A DNA stretch of 36,913 nt from Amycolatopsis mediterranei (lineage in GTDB: Bacteria > Actinomycetota > Actinomycetes > Mycobacteriales > Pseudonocardiaceae), in contig NZ_CP100416.1 of assembly GCF_026017845.1 (NCBI RefSeq), forward strand, positions 40,515-77,427, read 5' to 3'. The stretch's first letter is position 1. Every line of letters begins with the position of its first letter. Below the pieces are notes generated by a model. That model was not told the DNA's origin, ran no database searches, and saw only the letters and a program-made list of their open reading frames with translations. The translations under genes were made by a program, and so were the position numbers. Shown here in pieces: positions 16,195 through 23,592 of the stretch.

Positions 16195-17580
16195 ATGACC
16201 GAGCTGCCTGACCTGACCGCCGTCGAGCTCGTCGCGCAGTACCGCGCGAAGACGCTCTCGCCGGTCGAGGTGACCGAAGCCGTTCTCACGCGCATCGAGG
16301 AGCGAGAGCCGGAGCTGCACGCGTTGTACGCGTACGACCCTTCGGGTGCTCGCGACGACGCGAAGGCGTCCGAAGCGCGCTGGGCGTCCAATGAACCACT
16401 GGGCCCGATCGACGGCGTCCCGCTGACACTCAAGGAGAACATCGCGACCCGCGGCACGCCGGTGCCGCTGGGCACGGCGGCGACCGCGTTGGTTCCGGCC
16501 GCCGAGGACGCGCCGGCGGCCGCGCGGGTCCGCGAGTCCGGCGCCGTCCTGCTGGCCAAGACGACCATGCCGGACTACGGGATGCTGACGTCCGGCTTGT
16601 CGAGCTTCCACACCACGGCCCGCAACCCGTGGCAGCTCTCGGCCACCCCCGGCGGGTCCAGCGCGGGCGCCGGCGCCGCGGCCGCCGCGGGGTACGGCCC
16701 GCTGCACGTCGGCACCGACATCGGCGGCTCGATCCGGCTGCCCGCGGGCTGGTGCGGCCTGACCGGCCTGAAGCCGAGCTTCGGTCGCGTGCCGGTCGAC
16801 CCGCCGTTCCTCGGCCGCGTCGCCGGCCCGATGACCCGCACGGTCGCCGACACGACGTTGCTGATGAGCGTGCTCTCACGCCCGGACCCGCGTGACCACC
16901 TGTGCCTGCCGCCGTCGGAGCTCGACTGGTCGTCGACGGCGCTCCCGGTGGGCGGCCTGCGCGTCGGCCTGCAGCTCGAGTCCGGCCCCGGCCTCCCGGT
17001 GGACCCGGCGATCCGCGACGCCGTCACCGCGGCGGCCCGTGCCTTCGAAGCCGCGGGCGCCGTCGTCGAGCCGGTCGAGCCGTTCCTCACCCGCGAAATG
17101 CTCGACGGCCTCGACGTCTTCTGGCGCACGCGGGCCTGGTCGGACCTGGCGGCCCTGCCGCGGGACCGCCGCGCGAAGGTCCTGCCGTACATCGCCGACT
17201 GGGCGGCGGGCGGCGCGGACGCGTCCGGAGTGGACGTCTACCGCGGCTTCGCCCAGATCGACGTGATGAGCGTGGCGGCCCTGCGCGCGACCTCGGCGTT
17301 CGACGTCGTCCTGTCCCCGGTCTGCCCGGTCGCGGCGCCGCCCGCGGAGTGGGCGTCCCCGACGAACGACCCGGCCCGCCCGTTCGAGCACATCGCGTTC
17401 ACCGTGCCGTACAACATGTCCGGCCAGCCCGCGGTGTCGCTGAACTGCGGTTACACCGACGACGGCCGGCCGATCGGCCTCCAGATCGCCGGCCGCCGCT
17501 TCGACGACCTGGGCGTCCTCCGTGTCGCGGCGGCCTACGAAGGGCTCCGGCCGCCGCAGCGGCCCTGGCCGATCGGGTAG
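16195..17580 (+). CDS. Amidase signature family enzyme
   Basis: A 461-residue amidase with the Lys-Ser-Ser triad: Lys80 in LTLKENIATRG, the cis-Ser in GGSSAGAGAA (155/156) and the nucleophile Ser179 in GTDIGGSIRLPAG. ATG follows GAGGAG by ~6 nt and lies 9 nt after the SDR stop. The family includes amide hydrolases, GatA and fatty-acid amide hydrolases. No GatB/GatC is nearby and the protein belongs to a catabolic operon, so a role in hydrolysing an imported amide is more likely than tRNA amidation. It is the last gene; an IS110 element begins ~60 nt later. Confidence 0.92.
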   Translation: MTELPDLTAVELVAQYRAKTLSPVEVTEAVLTRIEEREPELHALYAYDPSGARDDAKASEARWASNEPLGPIDGVPLTLKENIATRGTPVPLGTAATALVPAAEDAPAAARVRESGAVLLAKTTMPDYGMLTSGLSSFHTTARNPWQLSATPGGSSAGAGAAAAAGYGPLHVGTDIGGSIRLPAGWCGLTGLKPSFGRVPVDPPFLGRVAGPMTRTVADTTLLMSVLSRPDPRDHLCLPPSELDWSSTALPVGGLRVGLQLESGPGLPVDPAIRDAVTAAARAFEAAGAVVEPVEPFLTREMLDGLDVFWRTRAWSDLAALPRDRRAKVLPYIADWAAGGADASGVDVYRGFAQIDVMSVAALRATSAFDVVLSPVCPVAAPPAEWASPTNDPARPFEHIAFTVPYNMSGQPAVSLNCGYTDDGRPIGLQIAGRRFDDLGVLRVAAAYEGLRPPQRPWPIG

Positions 17581-17637
17581 GGAAGAAGTTCCGGCCCTGC
17601 GGCGAAGTGGTGGTGAAGCTGTCGCCGACGGGAAGGA

Positions 17638-18951
17638 ATCTGAATGATCGTGTCAAGCGGCCGCGGTGGCGGGTTGCGGCGCGGTCGGTGTGTATGTCCG
17701 GCTGTCTCGCAGCAGTGCCCAGAGCACGTCGACCAGTCGGCGGGCGAGGGCGAGCAGGGCTTGGGTGTGGATGAGCCGTTCGCTGCGTTTGCGGTCGTAG
17801 AAGGCGCGCGAGGGGCCGCCGGCTTTGAGGCTGGAGAGGGCGGCCATGTAGAACACTCGGCGCAGGCGTCGGTTGTAGCGTTTGGGGCGGCGCAGGTTGC
17901 CGGTGACGCGGCCGGAATCTTGTGGCACGGGAACAAGTCCGGCGTAGGAGGCCAGACGGCCGGGGGTGGCGAATGCGGTGAGGTTGCCGCCGGTGACCAC
18001 GAGGAACTCCGCGCCCAGTATCGGGCCGAGGCCGGGCAGCGATTCGATGATCTCGGCCTGCGGGTGTTGCCGGAACTGGCTGGTGAGCAGTTTGTCGGTG
18101 TTCTTGATCTGCCGGTCCAGGGCGAGCAGCTGGCGGGCCAGGCCGGCGATGAGCGTCGCGGTGGTGGCTTCGCCGGGCAGCTGCACGGTTTGCGCGTGCG
18201 CGGCGGCCAGGGCATCGGCGGTCATGCCGGGGATGCCCTTGGCCCAGGCGCCGTGTTCGCGCAGGTAGCCGGCCACACCGGTTTCGCCGGCCTCGCGGAT
18301 CGCCTGCGGGGTCTGGAAACCGGTGATCAGGATCAGGGCGCTGCGGGTGGAGTAGTCGAAGGCGCGTTCCAGTGCGGGGAAGATGCCGGTCAGCAGGTCA
18401 CGCAGCCGGTTGACCCCGCGGACCCAGTCGGCCATCAGGTCCTCGCGATGGGCCGAGAGGCGGGTCAGCTCGATGACCAGGTCATCGGTGGCGGTCACCG
18501 GCGTCAGATCGGTGCGCATGCGGGCGGTTTCGGCGATCACCCGGGCGTCTTTGGCATCGGACTTCGCTTCGCCGCGGAACACCCCGGTCATCCGGTTGAC
18601 GACCCGCCCGGGCACGTAGACCACCTGCTGCCCGGATGCGATCAGGACGGCGATCAGCAGCGCGGCGGCGTTGCTGGTCAAATCGATCGCCCACCGCACC
18701 TCGCCGGCGGCTTGGCCGGCGCGGGCGACGAGCTGTTCGATCGCGGCCTGGTCGTTGGCGACCTTCTGCGAGAACACCACTGTGCCGGCCGGATCCATCA
18801 CGCAGGCGTGATGGTGGGCTTTGCCGACATCGATACCGACCCACACCAGCGGCCGAACTTTCACGCTCTCTCTCCTGTTGTCGCTGGTCAACCCCGTGGA
18901 CAACCCCGCCAGCAGGTCCCTAAACAGCGACGGTCCGCAGCAGATCTGAAT
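17638..18951. mobile_element. IS110-family insertion sequence (ends tentative)
   Basis: One transposase gene (17653-18864, minus) fills almost all of this interval. The 8-bp direct repeat ATCTGAAT occurs just outside the gene on both sides, at 17638-17645 and 18944-18951, 1306 bp apart, which fits the size of IS110 elements. IS110 members lack terminal inverted repeats and often share a short core with their target, so these repeats are plausible ends. The alternative is that the element runs further right, into the structured region up to ~19061. The insertion lies between the amidase operon and the sigma-factor gene and breaks neither. Confidence 0.5.
17653..18864 (-). CDS. IS110-family transposase (DEDD recombinase)
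   Basis: A 403-residue IS110-type transposase. I start at GTG 18864 (MKVRPLVWVGIDVGK), with GGAGAG about 9 nt before; the open frame continues ~54 codons upstream but that part has no protein-like pattern. The RuvC-like N-domain shows the acidic residues Asp12 (GIDVGK), Asp61 (WAIDLTS) and Asp103/Asp106 (KSDAKDAR). The C-terminal transposase domain has SLPGLGPILGAEFL, ASYAGLVP and RRLRRVFYMAALSS. The gene is intact and could be active. Recent work shows that IS110 recombinases are guided by a bridge RNA encoded in the element's non-coding end. Confidence 0.95.
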   Translation of the reverse strand: MKVRPLVWVGIDVGKAHHHACVMDPAGTVVFSQKVANDQAAIEQLVARAGQAAGEVRWAIDLTSNAAALLIAVLIASGQQVVYVPGRVVNRMTGVFRGEAKSDAKDARVIAETARMRTDLTPVTATDDLVIELTRLSAHREDLMADWVRGVNRLRDLLTGIFPALERAFDYSTRSALILITGFQTPQAIREAGETGVAGYLREHGAWAKGIPGMTADALAAAHAQTVQLPGEATTATLIAGLARQLLALDRQIKNTDKLLTSQFRQHPQAEIIESLPGLGPILGAEFLVVTGGNLTAFATPGRLASYAGLVPVPQDSGRVTGNLRRPKRYNRRLRRVFYMAALSSLKAGGPSRAFYDRKRSERLIHTQALLALARRLVDVLWALLRDSRTYTPTAPQPATAAA

Positions 18952-19087
18952 CAGTGGCCAGGGCGTCCAGAGCGACGGGGCGGCCATTCCTTCCGAGCCA
19001 CCGTGGGCAGAAACGCCATCAGCCACACCCCATCGCCCTGGGCATCCGGGGCATCAACCCCGAACAACACCAACCTTAGGGAACCCC
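18865..19087 (-). other. Structured region upstream of the IS110 transposase
   Basis: This non-coding stretch precedes the transposase on its strand. It holds an 8-bp inverted repeat CCAGGGCG (18958-18965) / CGCCCTGG (19034-19041) enclosing ~68 nt, and next to it a CGGGG/CCCCG hairpin (19046-19061). IS110-group elements carry their guide ('bridge') RNA at this side. If the element ends at 18951, however, most of this structure is host sequence belonging to the sigma-factor leader. I cannot decide between these. Confidence 0.3.
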
Positions 19088-19117
19088 ATGACAGAGGCAG
19101 CCCCATGACGGCGGCCC
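19084..19117 (+). repeat. 17-nt tandem repeat carrying two ATG codons before the sigma gene
   Basis: Two copies beginning CCCCATGAC (19084-19100 and 19101-19117) match at 13 of 17 positions. The first ATG (19088), 4 nt after AGGGAA, opens a six-codon frame MTEAAP that stops at TGA 19106-19108, overlapping the sigma-factor ATG at 19105 (ATGA). Confidence 0.6.
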
Positions 19118-19626
19118 CGGTGCTGGACAGCGAGCACTTCACGGAAGTGCACGATCGCCACTTCGCGGACATCTACCGGTACGTCGCCGGCCGCCTCGGT
19201 GCCCAGGCCGCGGAGGACGTCGCCGCCGAGACGTTCCTCGTCGCCTTCGACCGCCGGAAGACGTTCGACGCCAGTCGCGGTGACATGCGGGCCTGGCTGT
19301 TCGGCATCGCGACGAACCTGGTCTCCCGGCACCGTCGCAAGGAGGCCCGCCACTACCGCGCGCTCTCGCGGCTCGACCCGCGCGAAACCACCGAAGGGCA
19401 CGAAAACCGCGTCGTCGACGCGGTCGTGGCCGCGCGGGTGGGGAAGGCGTTGTCCCGGCTTTCCACCGGGGAACGCGACGTCCTGCTGCTCGTCGCCCTC
19501 GGCGAGCTCGGCTACGCGGAGGTGGCCGAGGCGCTCGGCATCTCCCCGGGCACCGTCGGCTCCCGGCTGAACCGCGCCCGCAAGAAGCTCAACCCCGTTC
19601 TTTCCCAGGAGGCTTCCGATGAATGA
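19105..19626 (+). CDS. ECF-type RNA polymerase sigma factor
   Basis: A 173-residue sigma factor with region 2 at ~12-85 (FTEVHDRHFADIYRYVAGRL, EDVAAETFLVAF, RAWLFGIATNLVSRHRR) and region 4 at ~120-170 (ALSRLSTGERDVLLLVAL, YAEVAEALGISPGTVGSRLNRARKKL). It directs RNA polymerase to its own promoter class, normally released by an anti-sigma. The following gene overlaps it by 8 nt and encodes a one-helix membrane protein, a common pairing in actinobacteria. No classical ribosome site lies before ATG 19105; it may depend on the short frame upstream. Confidence 0.93.
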   Translation: MTAAPVLDSEHFTEVHDRHFADIYRYVAGRLGAQAAEDVAAETFLVAFDRRKTFDASRGDMRAWLFGIATNLVSRHRRKEARHYRALSRLDPRETTEGHENRVVDAVVAARVGKALSRLSTGERDVLLLVALGELGYAEVAEALGISPGTVGSRLNRARKKLNPVLSQEASDE

Positions 19627-20512
19627 CCTGCAGACCCTGCGGGCCGCGCTGGTACCGGGCGACCCGGCCCAGGACGTCGTGGACCGGAGCCGGCACCGGC
19701 TGCAGAACCGGATGCTCACCGGCCCCCGCCGCCGGGTGCGTCCGCTGGCGCTCGGTGCCGGTCTCGTGACGACGGCGGCCGCGGCCGCCGTCGTGGTGGC
19801 GACCCTGCCCGGCGCCCCGGCGCCCACTCCGGTTCCCGCGCCGCAGCCCCAGGCCGTGGCCCCGGTCGTCACCGGCACGCAGGTCCTGCTGGCGGCGGCC
19901 ACGGTGGCCGAGCACGCCCCGGCGGACACCGGCAAGTACTGGCACGTCAGGACCGCCTCGGACAAGCAGGTCTACGAGTACTGGTTCTCTGCCGACGGCC
20001 ACCTGTGGTTCCGCGGCGCGAAGTCCAGTGGCCGGCTCATGGCACTGGGGTCGTCCCCGTTGCGGCTGGCCGGCACCACGGTGACCTTCGAGCAGCTCCG
20101 GACCCTGCCCATCGACCCGGCGGCGCTGCGGGACTGGCTCGTGAACGCGATCGCGCACAGCGGCGCGCGGACGAGTGCGGGCCCGCTGACCGCGGATGAC
20201 CGGGAGCGGGAGTTGCTGCTGTCCATGGTTTCGCTGGTGTCGACGCTGCCGGCCCCACCCGCCGTGCGCGCGGCGGCCTTCCGCGCGATCGCGGCGTACC
20301 CCGGCGTCCAGGACCTCGGCGCCGTCCCGGGTGGCCGCGGCTTCATGCTGCCCGGCAACTACCGCTTGGTCGTCGACCCGTCCACCGGCCGCATCAACCG
20401 CACGTCGATGTACGTGACCGCGGACGGCGCCGTCTACGTGGTCTCCGGTGCGCAGGGCGCCGAGGCCGGTGCCCAGGTCAGTGCCGAGTGGACGGACGAC
20501 CTGCCGAAGTGA
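19619..20512 (+). CDS. CU044_5270-like membrane protein, partner of the ECF sigma factor
   Basis: A 297-residue protein of the type often annotated 'CU044_5270 family', found next to ECF sigma genes. AGGAGG lies 6 nt before the ATG inside the sigma gene's 3' end. Residues 1-44 are cytoplasmic (MNDLQTLRAALVPGDPAQDV), one helix follows (LALGAGLVTTAAAAAVVVA, ~46-64), then a Pro-rich linker and a ~220-residue outer domain (YWHVRTASDKQVYEYWFSADG, VPGGRGFMLPGNYRLVVDPSTGRI). I infer that it senses an envelope signal and controls the sigma factor, but no zinc-type anti-sigma motif (HxxxCxxC) is present. Confidence 0.8.
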   Translation: MNDLQTLRAALVPGDPAQDVVDRSRHRLQNRMLTGPRRRVRPLALGAGLVTTAAAAAVVVATLPGAPAPTPVPAPQPQAVAPVVTGTQVLLAAATVAEHAPADTGKYWHVRTASDKQVYEYWFSADGHLWFRGAKSSGRLMALGSSPLRLAGTTVTFEQLRTLPIDPAALRDWLVNAIAHSGARTSAGPLTADDRERELLLSMVSLVSTLPAPPAVRAAAFRAIAAYPGVQDLGAVPGGRGFMLPGNYRLVVDPSTGRINRTSMYVTADGAVYVVSGAQGAEAGAQVSAEWTDDLPK

Positions 20513-20517
20513 ACCGC

Positions 20518-20550
20518 ACCGGTGGCCGGGCCGCGAGCCCGGCCACCGGG
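20518..20550. terminator. Bidirectional hairpin terminator
   Basis: A perfect 13-bp GC stem (20519-20531 with 20537-20549) and a 5-nt loop fill the 40-nt gap between the convergent sigma-partner gene and the CitE-like gene. It lacks T runs on either side but is well placed to stop both transcripts. Confidence 0.7.
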
Positions 20551-20552
20551 GT

Positions 20553-21416
20553 TCAGCTCTTGACGGCCTCGGCCAGCGCCAGCACCCGCCGCGCGGTGTC
20601 GACGTGCAGGTTCTCGATCATCCGGCCGTCCACGGTCACCACTCCGCGGCCTTCCTTCTGCGCTTCCTCGAAGGCCTCGATGATCCGCCGCGAGCGGTCG
20701 ACCTCCTCCTCCGAAGGGGCGAAGATCCGGTTGCACGGCTCGACTTGCGCCGGGTGGATCAGCGTCTTGCCGTCGAAGCCGTACTGGCGGCCCTGCTCGC
20801 ACTCGGCCTCGAAACCTTCGAGGTCCTTCACGTCGTTGTAGACGCCGTCGAGGATCACCTTGCCGGTCGCCCGGGCGGCCAGCAGGCACAGCGAGAGCCC
20901 GCCGAGCAGCGGGCCGCGGCCCGGCACGAACTCCGCGTGCAGCTCCTTGGCCAGGTCGTTCGTGCCCATCACCAGCACGGTCAGCCGCTCGGACGCCGCC
21001 GCGATCTCCTCGGCGTGCAGCATCGCGACCGGCGTCTCGACCATTGCCCAGATCTTCGTGTGCTCCGGCGCCCCGCCCAGCTCCAGCGCGCGCTCGATGT
21101 TGTGCACCTCGGCGGCGGAGTTCACCTTCGGCACGACCACCGCGGCCGGCCCGGCCGAGGCGGCCGCGCGCAGGTCGGCGTCGTGCCACTCGGTGTCGAG
21201 GCCGTTGACCCGGATGGTCACTTCGCGCTCGCCGTAGTCGCCCGAAGAAGCCGCCGCGCACACGCGTTCCCGCGCGGCTTCCTTGGCGTCGGGAGAGACA
21301 GCGTCCTCGAGGTCGAGGATCAGCGCGTCCGCCGGGATGGTCTTGGCCTTCTCCAACGCCCGCTCGTTCGCGCCGGGCAGGTAAAGAACAGAGCGTCTCG
21401 GCTTCAGCTCGGTCAT
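20553..21416 (-). CDS. HpcH/HpaI aldolase/citrate lyase family protein (CitE-like)
   Basis: A 287-residue CoA-ester lyase/thioesterase of the CitE/malyl-CoA lyase superfamily. The start at 21416 overlaps the upstream gene's stop by 4 nt (ATGA). Family motifs are [10 protein letters not shown] at the N-terminus, [27 protein letters not shown] (metal-binding Glu), [10 protein letters not shown] (Asp), [11 protein letters not shown] and [13 protein letters not shown]. The barrel binds Mg2+ and a CoA thioester and makes or cleaves a C-C bond or thioester, for example in malyl-CoA or citramalyl-CoA turnover. Its partner upstream is a longer paralogue, so the two probably act in sequence, like malyl-CoA lyase and malyl-CoA thioesterase in the ethylmalonyl-CoA pathway. 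That match is inference. Confidence 0.9.
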   Translation of the reverse strand: MTELKPRRSVLYLPGANERALEKAKTIPADALILDLEDAVSPDAKEAARERVCAAASSGDYGEREVTIRVNGLDTEWHDADLRAAASAGPAAVVVPKVNSAAEVHNIERALELGGAPEHTKIWAMVETPVAMLHAEEIAAASERLTVLVMGTNDLAKELHAEFVPGRGPLLGGLSLCLLAARATGKVILDGVYNDVKDLEGFEAECEQGRQYGFDGKTLIHPAQVEPCNRIFAPSEEEVDRSRRIIEAFEEAQKEGRGVVTVDGRMIENLHVDTARRVLALAEAVKS

Positions 21417-22483
21417 CCGAGGGCCTCCTTGGTGGCGGCCTCGTAGGCCGCCGCGAGTTCGGGGTCGTCCGCCGCGAGGGCGTCGGCCAGTTCGGCGACC
21501 ACGCGGCACTGCTTCACCGACGCGTCGTCCTGCATCTTCCCGTCGATCATCACCGCGCCCGTGCCGTCACCCATCTCGGCGATCACCCGGCGCGCCCAGG
21601 CCACATCGGACGGCGACGGCGAGAACACCTTCTTCGCGATGTCGATCTGCACCGGGTGCAGGCTCCACGCGCCGACGCAGCCGAGCAGGAACGCGTTGCG
21701 GAACTGGTCCTCGCAGGCGACGACGTCGCGGATGTCCCCGAACGGCCCGTAGTACGGCAGGATCCCGTGCATCGCGCACGCGTCGACCATCCGCGCCACC
21801 GTGTAGTGCCAGAGGTCCTGCTGGTAGGTCGTCCGGCCTTCGTTCAAGTCGTCGCCGGTCGGGTCGGTCCGCACCAGGTAGCCGGGGTGGCCGCCGCCGA
21901 CGCGGGTCGTCTTCATCCGGCGGCTGGCCGCCAGGTCGGCCGGGCCGAGCGAGATGCCCTGCATGCGCGGGCTCGCGCCGGCGATCTCCTCCACATTGGC
22001 CACGCCGCTCGCCGTCTCGAGGATGGCGTGCACCAGCAGCGGTTTCGTCAGCCCGGCGCGCGCCTCGAGCTGGGCCAGCAGCCGGTCGACGTAGTGGATG
22101 TCCTGCGCACCCTCGACCTTCGGCACCATGATGACGTCGAGCTTGTCGCCGATCTCGGTGACGAGCGTGATCAGGTCGTCGAGCACCCACGGCGAGTCCA
22201 GGCTGTTGACGCGCGTCCACAGCTGCGTCTTCCCGAAGTCGTTCGCCTTGGCGATCGCGACCAGGCCGGCGCGCGCGGCCTCCTTGCGGTCGGCGCGGAC
22301 GGCGTCCTCGAGGTTCCCGAGCAGGACGTCGACCTTCTTCGCGATGTCCGGCACCTTCGCCGCCATCTTCTCGTTGCCCGGGTCGAAGAAGTGGATCATC
22401 CGGGACGGCGTCACCGGGATCTCCCGCACGGGCGCGGGCGCGCCCAGGGCGAGCGGGGCGAAGAAGTCCTTCGGGGAGCGCAT
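21413..22483 (-). CDS. HpcH/HpaI family protein (malyl-CoA lyase-like)
   Basis: A 356-residue member of the same superfamily as the next gene but longer and diverged. GGAGG lies ~6 nt before the ATG. Motifs: [14 protein letters not shown] in place of [60 protein letters not shown] (Glu ligand), [12 protein letters not shown] (Asp ligand) and [20 protein letters not shown]. The long insert [20 protein letters not shown] after the Asp motif and the [11 protein letters not shown] loop are typical of the malyl-CoA lyase branch. It is first in a two-gene operon with a TAAAGT -10-like box and an inverted repeat upstream. Confidence 0.9.
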   Translation of the reverse strand: MRSPKDFFAPLALGAPAPVREIPVTPSRMIHFFDPGNEKMAAKVPDIAKKVDVLLGNLEDAVRADRKEAARAGLVAIAKANDFGKTQLWTRVNSLDSPWVLDDLITLVTEIGDKLDVIMVPKVEGAQDIHYVDRLLAQLEARAGLTKPLLVHAILETASGVANVEEIAGASPRMQGISLGPADLAASRRMKTTRVGGGHPGYLVRTDPTGDDLNEGRTTYQQDLWHYTVARMVDACAMHGILPYYGPFGDIRDVVACEDQFRNAFLLGCVGAWSLHPVQIDIAKKVFSPSPSDVAWARRVIAEMGDGTGAVMIDGKMQDDASVKQCRVVAELADALAADDPELAAAYEAATKEALG

Positions 22484-22906
22484 CGGTCCTCCACGGCGGG
22501 GGGCTAAGTGACTGGTGGGTAACTTTAGTCCCGGGCGCGCGGGACCGCTGCGGCGTAAGTCACCGCCGGGTGGGTGACGGCGGACATCCGCAGCTCAGCG
22601 GGTCGCGTCCACTGTGGATTTTGCCGTGGTTGCGCCGGATGGGCTAGCCGGGCCGGGTTTGGCCGATCCTGCCCCGGGTAATCGGCCGTAGCCGGACCGT
22701 AATGCCACTCACCCCGCGATCACTCGGTTGGCCGCACCGTTCGACCGAAGTCCGATGACCGCCTACCGACCGGTCATCGACCGCTGACCGCCGCCGATCG
22801 CAGCCACTCGCACTACCCGGCGACGCCACGCCGCCGCGCTGTTAGACAAGTGAGGTGCCGGTTTCCCCCGGTCACGAAGCAGTGCAGGGCAGAAGGAGGC
22901 GGACTC
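22484..22906. promoter_or_regulatory. Divergent intergenic region with GTSAC half-site repeats
   Basis: A 423-bp gene-free stretch between the CitE-like operon and an unknown gene. On the minus strand TAAAGT (22522-22527) could be the operon's -10. Next to it is GTGAC-N6-GTAAC (22508-22523), and 36 bp further GTCACC-N8-GGTGAC (22559-22578), so four GT(G/A/C)AC-type half-sites lie within 71 bp. They could bind a dimeric regulator, but none is encoded next door. The rest (22580-22890) is mixed-composition sequence with short inverted repeats (for example ACCGACCGGT near 22766) and no open frame that I trust. Confidence 0.45.
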
Positions 22907-23560
22907 GTGGCGGCTACACCTCAGAACACCGAGCGCTCGACGGTCGCCGGTGGCGCGAAGCGCAGCCGGTCGATGCCGAGCCGCGTGGTGCCGCCGATCG
23001 AGCTCCCCGCGAGCGTCGACGAGCTCGCCCGCGCCGCCGCCGCCCAGCTGGGCTGGAACGGCGTCGTCCTCCCCGAGACCACGATCCTCGGCCGCAAGGT
23101 CTGCGTGGTCGCCAAGCTTCGCACCGACGTGCACGCCGAACGCATCGCGATGGGTGCCGGCCCGGTGGCCGACCGCGCCACCGTCGACACCTGGACCTGG
23201 CCGGAGCTGGCCGGAACCGCCCCCGCCCCGGCCGCCGAGATCGTCGGCGTCCTGGCCGTCGCGCGCCACTGGCGCACCGCGATGGCCTCCGCGGTTCCGT
23301 TCGCCCGCTACGGCGAGGCCGCGATGGTCCTCCCGTCCCCGGTCGTGCTGACCGAGGACTACGTCGGCAACTGCCTGCCGCGCGCCCGCGCGTACGGCCT
23401 CGCCATCGTGACCGCCGACCCGAACGCGGTCGTCGACCTCGACCTCGAGGGCCGCACCGAGCGCGTCGTGCTGGCCGAGGACCCGGTCTCCCGGCTGGTC
23501 AACGAGCTGGTCTACGACCACCTGCTCCGCACTGCCGAAGTCCCCGCTTCCCTCGACTGA
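22907..23560 (+). CDS. Conserved-looking protein of unknown function
   Basis: A 217-residue protein I do not recognise. The GTG at 22907 follows AAGGAGG by 8 nt. After a disordered basic start (residues 1-25) it has a region VDELARAAAAQLGWNGVV (two helical-looking parts), TILGRKVCVVAKL, a middle part rich in Ala and Trp (VDTWTWPELAG, ARHWRTAMASAV), and a C-terminal alpha/beta-like part (YGLAIVTADPNAVVDLDLEGR, VNELVYDHLLR). No signal peptide, membrane helix or metal-binding cluster is seen. Codon use is like that of its neighbours, so it seems native. It is followed after 32 nt by the NAD(P)-binding protein, which seems to have its own promoter. Confidence 0.8.
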   Translation: MAATPQNTERSTVAGGAKRSRSMPSRVVPPIELPASVDELARAAAAQLGWNGVVLPETTILGRKVCVVAKLRTDVHAERIAMGAGPVADRATVDTWTWPELAGTAPAPAAEIVGVLAVARHWRTAMASAVPFARYGEAAMVLPSPVVLTEDYVGNCLPRARAYGLAIVTADPNAVVDLDLEGRTERVVLAEDPVSRLVNELVYDHLLRTAEVPASLD

Positions 23561-23580
23561 CGGGCCCGCTCGAACGGCTA

Positions 23581-23586
23581 TAGGGT
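23581..23586 (+). promoter_or_regulatory. -10 box of a probable leaderless transcript
   Basis: TAGGGT (within CTATAGGGTCGG) ends 6 nt before the ATG at 23593, and CTGACG (23557-23562) lies upstream at roughly -35. No ribosome site fits between, so transcription probably starts at or next to the ATG. Confidence 0.45.
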
Positions 23587-23592
23587 CGGCTC

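Noticed and set aside
16195..17580. GatA subunit of the tRNA amidotransferase
   Set aside because: No gatB or gatC nearby, and it lies at the end of a catabolic transporter operon.
18865..19026. N-terminal extension of the IS110 transposase
   Set aside because: The extra ~54 residues have no family similarity, and a ribosome site precedes the GTG at 18864.
19105..20512. Classical ECF sigma/zinc anti-sigma pair
   Set aside because: The partner lacks the HxxxCxxC motif and has a large outer domain instead; described as a CU044_5270-like protein.
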